From Clostridiales bacterium (GTDB lineage Bacteria > Bacillota > Clostridia > Oscillospirales > Acutalibacteraceae), in NCBI GenBank assembly GCA_019421725.1, contig JAHZES010000036.1, forward strand, positions 1-14,371: a stretch of 14,371 nt of DNA, read 5' to 3'. The first letter of the stretch is position 1; every line of letters begins with the position of its first letter. The position numbers were made by a program, and so were the translations under genes. The notes under the pieces were generated by a model, which was not told where the DNA came from, searched no databases, and saw only the letters and a list, made by a program, of their open reading frames with translations. Positions 8,257-14,371 of the stretch are shown piece after piece.

Positions 8257-8296
8257 TGCCAAGCCGGAAAAACGGAGACCGCGCAGAAAATCGGTT

Positions 8297-9013
8297 CTAT
8301 TCCAGCACGTCCATTGCCTGTTCCACTTCGCCGCGCACAAAAAATGAAAGCTTTCCGTTTTCGTCGCAGAGCGCCAGGAAAATATCCTCCGGCGCAGGGG
8401 CGTTCTGTTCTTTCAATGCGCGGGAAAGCCAAACCTCGTCGCGGCCGATTCCGTGCAGATTCTGCGCCATGATTTGACCGTCCAGAATGACTTCGGCGCA
8501 AAGCACGGCAGAGGGAACGGAGAGCGACAGCTGCTGCGGTGTTGCCGGGGCTTGGTCTGTCTTTTTTAATACACTGAGCATGCCGTTCGGTTCCAGCACG
8601 GCATGCTCGATTTCATTTGGAGAAAAAGCGCCCGCCGTACGGCATTGTGAAAGAAGGTCGTTGACATCCATTTTTGCTTTACGAAGGTTTTCCTCGCATA
8701 TTTTTCCGTGTTGAATCAGCAGCAGCGGCTTTCCGGTGAAAAAGCGGCGCAGACGCAGGCTTTTGTCTGTCGCAATGGAAATGATTACGGCAGCCAACGA
8801 GTAGACCAACAGCCCCGCGATACCGTCCGGAATAGGGGTGTCACGGTTGACGGCGAACTCGGCCGCAATCGAACCGATGGAAATCCCGATAATATAATCG
8901 AACGGCGTCAGCTGTGAAACCTGCTTGCGCCCCATCAATTTTGTCATTCCGAACAGGACTCCCAACGAAAGCAGTGCCCGCAGCAATACTTCGCCCAATG
9001 CGAAAAGATCCAT
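8297..9013 (-). CDS. YetF/DUF421-family membrane protein
   Basis: 238 residues from the ATG at 9013. Three hydrophobic segments (about 5-25, 38-55 and 63-82) come first, including GMTKLMGRKQVSQLTPFDY, the family's conserved (M)GKR.(I/V)..L.P.D signature. A cytoplasmic region of about 155 residues follows, with GKPLLLIQHGKI typical of the YetF fold and a second half repeating that pattern (EVILDGQIMAQNLHGIG). Function is poorly defined; relatives occur in Bacillus, some linked to spore resistance. The same frame stays open 157 codons further upstream, but that part overlaps the HAD gene in another frame and reads like a shadow. The ribosome site is weak (AAAGGG, about 11 nt upstream), so the start is moderately certain. 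An ATG at 9094 lacks any ribosome site. It lies 121 nt downstream of the HAD gene with no terminator seen between, so probably co-transcribed. Confidence 0.85.
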   Translation of the reverse strand: MDLFALGEVLLRALLSLGVLFGMTKLMGRKQVSQLTPFDYIIGISIGSIAAEFAVNRDTPIPDGIAGLLVYSLAAVIISIATDKSLRLRRFFTGKPLLLIQHGKICEENLRKAKMDVNDLLSQCRTAGAFSPNEIEHAVLEPNGMLSVLKKTDQAPATPQQLSLSVPSAVLCAEVILDGQIMAQNLHGIGRDEVWLSRALKEQNAPAPEDIFLALCDENGKLSFFVRGEVEQAMDVLE

Positions 9014-9134
9014 CCAATCAAACGCCCTTTCTGTGTTAGTTCCCGCGGTTTTGCGAAGTGTCCGTAAAATTCCTAAGGCAGGATTAGTATGCATCAAAAA
9101 GGGCAGTTCATACAGAGCAGATGAAGCAGAGCCG

Positions 9135-9794
9135 TCAGTGAGAAAGCAGAAAGGCAGACAATTCGGCAACCGTGCCGCAGATGTGGTCGGCGCCGGCCTT
9201 CTCCAGCTCTCCCGGTTCCGCAAAGCCGAAACGTACTCCGAGCGATGTGATCCCGCATCTTTTTGCGGCGGAGATATCATGATGCCGGTCCCCGACCATA
9301 AGAACAGAAGCGCGCTGCCGGGTCGGGATTTCAAACTGTTCCAACAGTTCTTCAATAACCTCTGCTTTGTCGGAACGTCTGCCGTCAAATTCGGTTCCGA
9401 TGACCGCGGAGAAAAATCCGGAGAGGCCAAAATGCTCCAGGATCCGGTTGGTGAACAGCGTTGGCTTACCGGTGGCCACAGCAAGCGTGCGTCCCTGCGT
9501 TTTTAAGGCGGTCAGCATCGGTAAAATACCGTCATAAACGCGGTTTTCAAAAATGCCGGTATCGCGGTAACGTTCACGGTATTTTTCGGTTGCGGCGCGC
9601 GCCTGCTCCTCCGAGAAACCGTAATATTCCCGAAATGCGGTCACAAGAGGGGGGCCGATAAACCGGCGCAGCAAAACAGGGTTGGTTTCGCTGATGCCGA
9701 ATGAATGCAGCGCATACTGCACGCAGCATGTAATACCGGGCGCGGAATCTGTCAGTGTACCATCCAGATCAAAAAAAATCGGGTCAAAATGCAA
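9135..9794 (-). CDS. HAD-superfamily phosphatase (phosphoglycolate phosphatase / 5'-nucleotidase-like)
   Basis: 219 residues with all four HAD motifs: DLDGT at 9-13 (D9 nucleophile, D11 acid/base), ATGKP at 107-111 (T108), K143 in SDKAE, and GDRHHD at 168-173 (Mg-binding acidic residues). The stretch between motifs I and II is a helical C1-type cap. Members hydrolyse small phosphomonoesters in the cytoplasm. The GDRxHDI form of motif IV resembles the PA0065-like 5'-nucleotidase branch, but phosphoglycolate phosphatase is equally possible. The start is TTG (9794-9792), chosen because a perfect AGGAGG lies 8 nt upstream and no in-frame ATG fits before motif I. It is first in a likely two-gene minus-strand unit with the YetF-like gene and is transcribed away from the ABC operon. 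Confidence 0.9.
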   Translation of the reverse strand: MHFDPIFFDLDGTLTDSAPGITCCVQYALHSFGISETNPVLLRRFIGPPLVTAFREYYGFSEEQARAATEKYRERYRDTGIFENRVYDGILPMLTALKTQGRTLAVATGKPTLFTNRILEHFGLSGFFSAVIGTEFDGRRSDKAEVIEELLEQFEIPTRQRASVLMVGDRHHDISAAKRCGITSLGVRFGFAEPGELEKAGADHICGTVAELSAFLLSH

Positions 9795-9802
9795 GGTGAT
9801 AT

Positions 9803-9808
9803 CCTCCT
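9803..9808 (-). promoter_or_regulatory. Ribosome binding site deciding a TTG start
   Basis: On the minus strand this reads AGGAGG, 8 nt before TTG at 9794. It is the only start near motif I with a ribosome site, so it fixes the rare start codon of the HAD gene. Confidence 0.85.
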
Positions 9809-9838
9809 TTTGCAGTTGAAGCAGATGAAAAATATTGT

Positions 9839-9867
9839 ATCATATCGCGTGCGGGAACGCCAGCCAA
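9839..9867 (-). promoter_or_regulatory. Promoter candidate for the HAD/YetF unit
   Basis: Minus strand: TTGGCT (9867-9862), a 17-bp spacer, TATGAT (9844-9839). The -10 matches 5 of 6 and the -35 4 of 6. The predicted start near 9832 gives a leader of about 38 nt. Confidence 0.6.
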
Positions 9868-9908
9868 ACGGGAATATTTAAAAGCTTGTAAACTTTCCGT
9901 GAATTCGG

Positions 9909-9937
9909 TTGTTTGCCGTTACACACAGGTGTAAAAT
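9909..9937 (+). promoter_or_regulatory. Promoter candidate for the ABC operon
   Basis: TTGTTT (9909-9914), a 17-bp spacer, TAAAAT (9932-9937). The -35 is weak (3 of 6) and the -10 good (5 of 6), suggesting a regulated or low-level promoter. An alternative is an extended -10, TGC followed by TATGAA (9947-9952), with no clear -35. Confidence 0.45.
9919..9934. promoter_or_regulatory. Candidate operator: inverted repeat TTACAC-N4-GTGTAA
   Basis: Perfect 6-bp arms (9919-9924 and 9929-9934) around ACAG. It sits in the spacer and over the start of the proposed -10 of the ABC operon, where a dimeric repressor would block polymerase. Its size fits a small dimeric regulator, but no regulator gene is in the window and the family cannot be named. 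Confidence 0.45.
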
Positions 9938-9952
9938 AATTTGTGCTATGAA

Positions 9953-9970
9953 GGCTGAGGAGCCTGAGCC
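9953..9970. promoter_or_regulatory. Imperfect 18-bp palindrome in the ABC operon leader
   Basis: GGCT.AGG..CCT.AGCC: outer arms 9953-9956/9967-9970 and inner arms 9958-9960/9963-9965, with mismatched G residues between. An alternative RNA stem AGGCT/AGCCT (9952-9956/9961-9965) is also possible. It lies downstream of the proposed transcription start. Function unassigned. Confidence 0.3.
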
Positions 9971-9991
9971 GCGGTCTGTTTTGCAAAGGAA

Positions 9992-9997
9992 AGGAAG
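9992..9997 (+). promoter_or_regulatory. Ribosome binding site of the ABC ATPase
   Basis: AGGAAG, 9 nt before the ATG at 10007, within a purine-rich run that also holds AAAGGA (9986-9991). Confidence 0.7.
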
Positions 9998-10006
9998 ATT
10001 TGTACC

Positions 10007-10708
10007 ATGGCGTTTGTTGAGTTTCATGACGTTACGAAGATTTATAAAACCGGGGATACGGAAATTCACGCTGCGGACGGGATTACTTTTTCGCTGGAGC
10101 AAGGTGAGTTCGTGATCGTTGTCGGCCCCAGCGGGGCGGGAAAAACCACGGTACTGAATATGTTGGGCGGTATGGATACATGCACAGGCGGAAGCATTTT
10201 TTTGGATGGCAATTGTATCAGTCAGTATAATGCCCGCCAGCTTACGGAATATCGCCGTTATGAGATCGGTTTTGTGTTTCAGTTTTATAATCTGGTGCAG
10301 AACCTGACAGCGCTTGAAAACGTGGAACTTGCTGCGCAGATTTGCCGGGAGCCGTTGGACGCCGCGCAGGTGCTGAGGGAAGTCGGCCTTGGGGAACGGC
10401 TGCAGAATTTTCCCGCACAGCTTTCGGGCGGAGAGCAGCAGAGAGTATCCATTGCACGCGCCATTGCCAAAAATCCAAAGCTGTTGCTTTGTGACGAGCC
10501 GACCGGCGCTCTGGACTATAAAACGGGAAAAACCATTTTGACCCTGCTGCAGGACACCTGCCGAAAGCAGGGCCGTACGGTCGTGGTCATTACGCATAAT
10601 TCTGCCTTTGCCGCAATGGCGGACCGTGTGATCCGCATTAACAGCGGAAAAGTTGTGGAGACTTATGTAAACCCGGACCCCATGCCGGCGGAAAGGATTG
10701 AATGGTAA
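10007..10708 (+). CDS. ABC transporter ATP-binding protein (MacB/LolD type)
   Basis: 233 residues, the usual length for this class. It has Walker A GPSGAGKT at 40-47, the Q-loop Q92 in FVFQFYNLVQNLTALENV (the form typical of MacB/LolD/FtsE ATPases), the signature LSGGEQQR at 139-146, Walker B LLLCDE at 159-164 with D-loop GALD, and H-loop H197 in ITHN. No key residue is missing. It should bind and hydrolyse ATP at the inner membrane face, driving the adjacent FtsX-type permease by mechanotransmission rather than classic import. The stop (10706-10708) directly abuts the permease start, so the two are translationally coupled. Expression probably depends on the promoter and inverted repeat just upstream. 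Confidence 0.95.
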   Translation: MAFVEFHDVTKIYKTGDTEIHAADGITFSLEQGEFVIVVGPSGAGKTTVLNMLGGMDTCTGGSIFLDGNCISQYNARQLTEYRRYEIGFVFQFYNLVQNLTALENVELAAQICREPLDAAQVLREVGLGERLQNFPAQLSGGEQQRVSIARAIAKNPKLLLCDEPTGALDYKTGKTILTLLQDTCRKQGRTVVVITHNSAFAAMADRVIRINSGKVVETYVNPDPMPAERIEW

Positions 10709-13700
10709 GTGAAGAATGCGTTTCGCAAGGACTTTTTTCGCCTGATTTGGCAGACGCGCAGCCGTTTTTTGGCTATCATGGCGATTGTTGCGCTGGGAGC
10801 GGGCTTTTTTGCGGGGTTGGAATCTGCGGCGCCGGACATGCGGCGTGCGGTGGATGCTTACCTTGACGAATACCGTACAATGGATTTGCGGGTGATTTCA
10901 CCGCTTGGTCTGGTGGACGATGATATTGACGCCATCCGGCAGACGGAGGGGGTGGCCGCTGTGCTGCCGGCCTATTCCGTAGACGCCGTGATCAACCTGA
11001 CCGGAAAGGATGAGGTAGTGCGTGTGCACTCGCTGCCGCAGGATACCTCGGACGGGAATGAGAATTTTATCAACCGTATGACGCTGACCGGCGGGCGCAT
11101 GCCGCAGGCAGAGAACGAGTGTCTGTTTTATGCAGGAAAACTGGAGATCGACGGGAAAAATATTGGAGATACGATTGTATTGCAGGAGAGCGATTCCGTG
11201 AATGAAACGCTTTCCTGCCGGGAGTATACGATTGTCGGATTGGTCAATACACCGTATTATCTTTCTTTTTCGCTTGGCAGCACTTCGATCGGCAGCGGTT
11301 CGTTGGGGTATTATATGTACGTTCCTGAAAGTAATTTTAAACAGGATTATTACTCCGAGGCGTTTGTTGCCGTAAGCGGCGCAGCGGAATTGGATACTTT
11401 TTCGCAGGAGTACCAGGAAACAGTGCAGAAGGTTTCCGACCGTTTGGCTGCAATTGCTCCTCTGCAGCTGGAAAAACGCAGGGACGATCTGTTTGCCGAC
11501 CAGCTGGCGGAGCTGGAAGATGCGAAGAGGCAATATGCCGACGGCAAAGAAGAAGCAGAGCGTGAGATCGCTGCTGCAGAGCAGAAGCTAAAGAATGCCG
11601 AGGCAGAAATTACTGCTAACGAAGAAAAGCTAAGCGCTGCAGAGGAACAGCTTACCCAGGGAGAAGAGCAGCTTGCCGCAGCGGAAAAACAGCTGGAGCA
11701 GCTCCGCGAGGTTTATCTGCAGGCAAAAGCAGATGCCGCAGAGCAGCAGAAAACGACCGCCGTTCTGCAAAGGGAGTGGGACGCCGCCGCAAAAGATTAT
11801 GCAGAGAAAAAAGCGGCTGCAGACGCCGAACTGCTGCCCAAACAGGCAGCTTTGCTGCAGGCACAGGCAGTGCTTGCGCAAACACAGGCGCAGCTGCAGA
11901 CCGTGAGCATGCAAATTGCACAGACAGAGCAGACGGTTGCCCGTCTGGAGCTACAGGCCGCGTCGCTGAAGGAGCAGCTTGAAGCAGAAAAGGACCCCGA
12001 GCTTGCGGCCAAGCTGTCGGCAGAACTGACAAGAACGGAAAACAACCTTGCTGCCGCAAGACTGCTGCTTTCGGTACAGGAACGGGAGCAGCAGACGCTC
12101 AACGATATTTTGCCCGCACAGCAGCAGGCGGCAAAAAAGGCACAGCAGGAATATGACGATGCAAAGCAGCAGAGCGCTCCTTTGGAAGCGCAAAAGCAGC
12201 GGCTGGATCTCTTGGGAGAACAGCTTGCCGAAGCAAAGGGCAAAGCGGCAGAGCTCAATGCGGCAGAAAGCGGAGCATTGTCAAAAGTAACGCTGACCGA
12301 ATCCGGTTTGGAAAGCTCCCGCCGGACGCTGTCGTCTTCCAAGCAGGAGCTTGCGGACGGCCGGGCGAAGCTGAACACGGGGAAGGCGGAACTGGCAGAG
12401 GGAAAACAACAGCTGGAAAGCAAAAAAAGCGAGGCGCAGCAGCAGCTTGACGATGCCCAATTGAAAATTGCGGAAGGAGAGGCGCAGCTGCAGGAGATAA
12501 GCAAAACATCATGGTACCTGCTGGACCGGGATACCAATGTGGGATTTGCCAGTTTTCGCGGAGATGCCGACCGAATGGCATCTATTGCAAATGTCTTCCC
12601 GGTCATTTTCTTTCTGGTCGCTGCACTGGTAGCGCTCACCACCATGACCCGTATGGTCGAGGAAGAACGCAGTCTGATCGGAACCTTTCGCGCGCTTGGG
12701 TTTTCCAAAGGGAAGGTCACAGGGCGTTATCTGGTCTATGCGGCGCTGGCTACGTTTGTCGGCAGCGCGGCGGGGGTACTGCTGCTGGAAAAGGCGCTCC
12801 CCGTTATTTGCTGGAACTGTTACCGTATTCTTTACGCGGCGCCGGGAACCGACGCGCCATATCAGTGGAATTATGCGCTGGTGGGAACGCTGGCCGCCTG
12901 CGCCTGTACGCTGCTCGCAACGTTTGCTGCTTGCCGCGCCACCGTTTCGGAATCTCCGGCGCAGCTGATGCAGCCGCGTGCCCCAAAACCGGGAAAACGC
13001 ATTTTACTTGAGCATATTCCGTTGATCTGGAATCACCTTGGATTTATTAAAAAAGTAACGGCACGCAACCTGTTTCGCTACAAAAAACGCCTGATCATGA
13101 CGGTGGTTGGGATTGCCGGCTGTACCGGGTTGCTGCTGACCGGGTTTGGCATTAAGGATTCCGTTTCCTCCATTATTTCCAACCAATATGATGAAATTTT
13201 TCGGTACGATATGCAGATGGCGCTGCGGCAGGAAACACTGCTTGACAGTACGCGTGAAATTTTAGACGATCAGACAAAGTTTACGGATTATCTGGAGGTT
13301 TCACGCCACAGTACCGAGCTGACCATGAATGGGGCGACGATGACGACCTTTATCTCGGTTCCCAAGGAAAGCGCAAAGCTGCCCCGGTTTATTGCTCTTC
13401 GTTCCCGTACCGGACACAGTCCGGTGGAATTTGGCGCCGATTCTGTTGTTGTGACCGAAAAGCTTGCCAATCGCCTCGGTCTTTCCGTTGGCAGCAGCAT
13501 CACTCTGAAAAATGACGATGGTGAAGAAGCGTCGTTTACCGTCACCGGGATCACTGAAAATTATATCAATCACTATATTTATATTTCCCGTGAGCTTTAT
13601 GAGGAAAAACTTGGCGCAGTTACGTTCAACGAAATTGACGCGATTTGCGCTTCAGAGGATCCTGCTGTCCGTGACGATATTTGTGCGGAGCTGCGCGGAC

Positions 13701-14170
13701 GCAGCGACGTCAGTACAGCGGCTTTCAATAAGGAATTCAGCTCTCAATTTGATACGATGATCGAAAGCCTGAATTACATTATTCTGATTATCATTGTCTG
13801 TGCAGGCTTGCTGGCCTTTATTGTGCTTTATAATTTGACGAATATCAACGTTTCAGAGCGCCAGCGGGAAATTGCGACGATTAAGGTACTCGGGTTCTAC
13901 GACAGGGAGGTCGGCGCCTACGTTTACCGTGAGACTGCGATGCTCACGGTGATCGGCTGCCTGTTTGGACTGCTGTTCGGTGTGGTACTGCACCGGTTTG
14001 TCATCACAACGGTGGAGGTCGACCTGGTAATGTTCGGCCGAACCGTTGCGCCGCTGAGCTTCCTTTGGTCGGCGCTGATCACGGCGGTATTCGCGGTGAT
14101 CGTCAATCTGGTCATGTATAAAAGGCTGCAGAAAATTTCAATGGTAGAAAGCCTGAAATCGGTGGATTAA
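10709..14170 (+). CDS. FtsX-family ABC permease with long extracellular coiled coil
   Basis: 1153 residues starting at GTG immediately after the ATPase stop; GGAAAGGA lies about 11 nt upstream. Layout: TM1 about 17-38; extracellular MacB-PCD-like region 39-250; coiled coil about 255-598, rich in A/E/Q/K; post-coil segment WYLLDRDTNVGF at 602-613; TM2 626-645, TM3 672-695 and TM4 720-742 (first FtsX domain, with VEEERSLIGTFRALGFSKG); TM5 793-813; second extracellular domain 814-1022; TM6-TM8 1023-1043, 1073-1096 and 1113-1136 (second FtsX domain, with SERQREIATIKVLGF). Eight helices and two FtsX domains suggest it may form the whole membrane part alone. The coil could span the wall layer or contact a partner, replacing a MacA-like adaptor; that is inference. 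Substrate unknown: lipid, lipoprotein, peptide toxin or wall-hydrolase control are all possible. Confidence 0.92.
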   Translation: MKNAFRKDFFRLIWQTRSRFLAIMAIVALGAGFFAGLESAAPDMRRAVDAYLDEYRTMDLRVISPLGLVDDDIDAIRQTEGVAAVLPAYSVDAVINLTGKDEVVRVHSLPQDTSDGNENFINRMTLTGGRMPQAENECLFYAGKLEIDGKNIGDTIVLQESDSVNETLSCREYTIVGLVNTPYYLSFSLGSTSIGSGSLGYYMYVPESNFKQDYYSEAFVAVSGAAELDTFSQEYQETVQKVSDRLAAIAPLQLEKRRDDLFADQLAELEDAKRQYADGKEEAEREIAAAEQKLKNAEAEITANEEKLSAAEEQLTQGEEQLAAAEKQLEQLREVYLQAKADAAEQQKTTAVLQREWDAAAKDYAEKKAAADAELLPKQAALLQAQAVLAQTQAQLQTVSMQIAQTEQTVARLELQAASLKEQLEAEKDPELAAKLSAELTRTENNLAAARLLLSVQEREQQTLNDILPAQQQAAKKAQQEYDDAKQQSAPLEAQKQRLDLLGEQLAEAKGKAAELNAAESGALSKVTLTESGLESSRRTLSSSKQELADGRAKLNTGKAELAEGKQQLESKKSEAQQQLDDAQLKIAEGEAQLQEISKTSWYLLDRDTNVGFASFRGDADRMASIANVFPVIFFLVAALVALTTMTRMVEEERSLIGTFRALGFSKGKVTGRYLVYAALATFVGSAAGVLLLEKALPVICWNCYRILYAAPGTDAPYQWNYALVGTLAACACTLLATFAACRATVSESPAQLMQPRAPKPGKRILLEHIPLIWNHLGFIKKVTARNLFRYKKRLIMTVVGIAGCTGLLLTGFGIKDSVSSIISNQYDEIFRYDMQMALRQETLLDSTREILDDQTKFTDYLEVSRHSTELTMNGATMTTFISVPKESAKLPRFIALRSRTGHSPVEFGADSVVVTEKLANRLGLSVGSSITLKNDDGEEASFTVTGITENYINHYIYISRELYEEKLGAVTFNEIDAICASEDPAVRDDICAELRGRSDVSTAAFNKEFSSQFDTMIESLNYIILIIIVCAGLLAFIVLYNLTNINVSERQREIATIKVLGFYDREVGAYVYRETAMLTVIGCLFGLLFGVVLHRFVITTVEVDLVMFGRTVAPLSFLWSALITAVFAVIVNLVMYKRLQKISMVESLKSVD

Positions 14171-14178
14171 CGGGAAAT

Positions 14179-14230
14179 CGGGTTTGGCGGCGAGCCGGCT
14201 CTTGCAAAGTGAAATCTGAAATCCGTTTTT
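14179..14230 (+). terminator. Possible weak terminator after the ABC operon
   Basis: CGGGTTT (14179-14185) can pair with AAATCCG (14219-14225, one G-U pair) just before T5 (14226-14230). The 33-nt loop contains the 10-bp palindrome GAGCCGGCTC (14192-14201). The T-run placement is right, but the loop is long and the stem marginal. Confidence 0.3.
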
Positions 14231-14273
14231 AGTGTTGTTTTGAAGCATACAAAGAGTTTTACGGATACATTTG

Positions 14274-14282
14274 TGTTATAAT
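14274..14282 (+). promoter_or_regulatory. Extended -10 promoter reading out of the window
   Basis: TGT followed by a perfect TATAAT (14277-14282) forms an extended -10 element. No good -35 lies 16-18 bp upstream, which extended -10 promoters tolerate. The predicted start is near 14289. It presumably serves a gene to the right of the window. Confidence 0.6.
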
Positions 14283-14288
14283 ATAAAA

Positions 14289-14371
14289 GAAGGCAGCATG
14301 AAAAAATGATGCAAGCCGGAGCGGAGATCATTGCAAACGGAAAAAAGTGTGGATAGTACAGAGTCTTTCTG
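14289..14371 (+). other. Start of a structured leader, gene not yet reached
   Basis: After the extended -10 promoter there is a perfect 6-bp stem AATGAT (14305-14310) / ATCATT (14327-14332). It competes with TGCAA (14310-14314) / TTGCA (14331-14335). Further on is GGATAGTACAGAG (about 14351-14363). No open frame of note starts here. The longest in-frame ATG reading (14307) ends after 16 codons. This is consistent with an untranslated leader, possibly regulatory, cut by the window edge. Confidence 0.35.

Noticed and set aside
8257..8296. Terminator between the convergent deacetylase and YetF-like genes
   Set aside because: Only a 4-bp ACCG/CGGT stem with a poor T-run in either direction; too weak to call.
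9014..9484. 157-codon upstream extension of the YetF-like gene
   Set aside because: It overlaps the HAD gene in another frame, lacks membrane-family similarity, and the first plausible membrane-protein start is the ATG at 9013.
11797..12720. 307-codon minus-strand frame inside the permease coiled coil
   Set aside because: Ser/Ala/Cys-rich low-complexity product of the repetitive GCA/CAG/GAG coil codons read backwards; no start context.
14349..14371. Possible GTG start of the next gene
   Set aside because: No convincing ribosome site, and only a few codons are visible before the edge.

Overview
The window looks like chromosomal DNA from a low-to-mid GC Gram-positive anaerobe, most likely a Clostridia-class Firmicute of the Oscillospiraceae/Ruminococcaceae type. 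The clues are strong AGGAGG ribosome sites, SigA-type promoters (TTGACA-17-TATAGT), a sortase-type surface anchor of the variant form VPATG, and a two-FtsX-domain permease with a large extracellular coiled coil, a Firmicutes style. The taxonomic call is inference. No rRNA, tRNA, CRISPR array, insertion sequence or phage gene was seen.

Left half (1-7059): the 3' part of one giant surface-protein gene, open at the left edge, with 2352 codons visible. It encodes at least six consecutive parallel beta-helix modules. Each opens with a DUF1565/pectate-lyase-like signature (YYV..GSD..GT..APF.T) and closes with an (A/D)(D/E)(I/V)GAY-type motif. A bacterial Ig-like (SbsA/Big_5-type) domain, a C-terminal Ig/X2-like domain, a Ser-Gly-Ala-Asp repeat linker and the VPATG/hydrophobic/RRK anchor complete it. 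The first two modules are a tandem duplication of about 0.92 kb. A clean intrinsic terminator follows.

Middle (7060-9794): a 354-nt intergenic stretch carries that terminator and a near-consensus promoter driving a leaderless (signal-peptide-free) NodB/CE4-type polysaccharide deacetylase. Convergent to it on the minus strand lie a YetF/DUF421 three-helix membrane protein and, upstream of that gene, a HAD-family phosphatase with a TTG start. These two are probably co-transcribed.

Right (9795-14371): a 212-nt divergent regulatory region with candidate promoters both ways and an inverted repeat over the rightward -10. Next is a tight two-gene operon, a MacB/LolD-type ABC ATPase followed with no gap by a 1153-residue FtsX-family permease. 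This permease carries a coiled coil of about 340 residues, which may replace a separate membrane-fusion subunit. A possible weak terminator and then an extended -10 promoter with a structured leader point to a further gene beyond the right edge.

Functionally the window is a set of cell-envelope genes. A wall-anchored glycan-binding or glycan-cleaving giant sits beside a carbohydrate deacetylase, and an envelope-spanning ABC machine is divergently arranged to a housekeeping phosphatase. The links between these units are inferred only from position.
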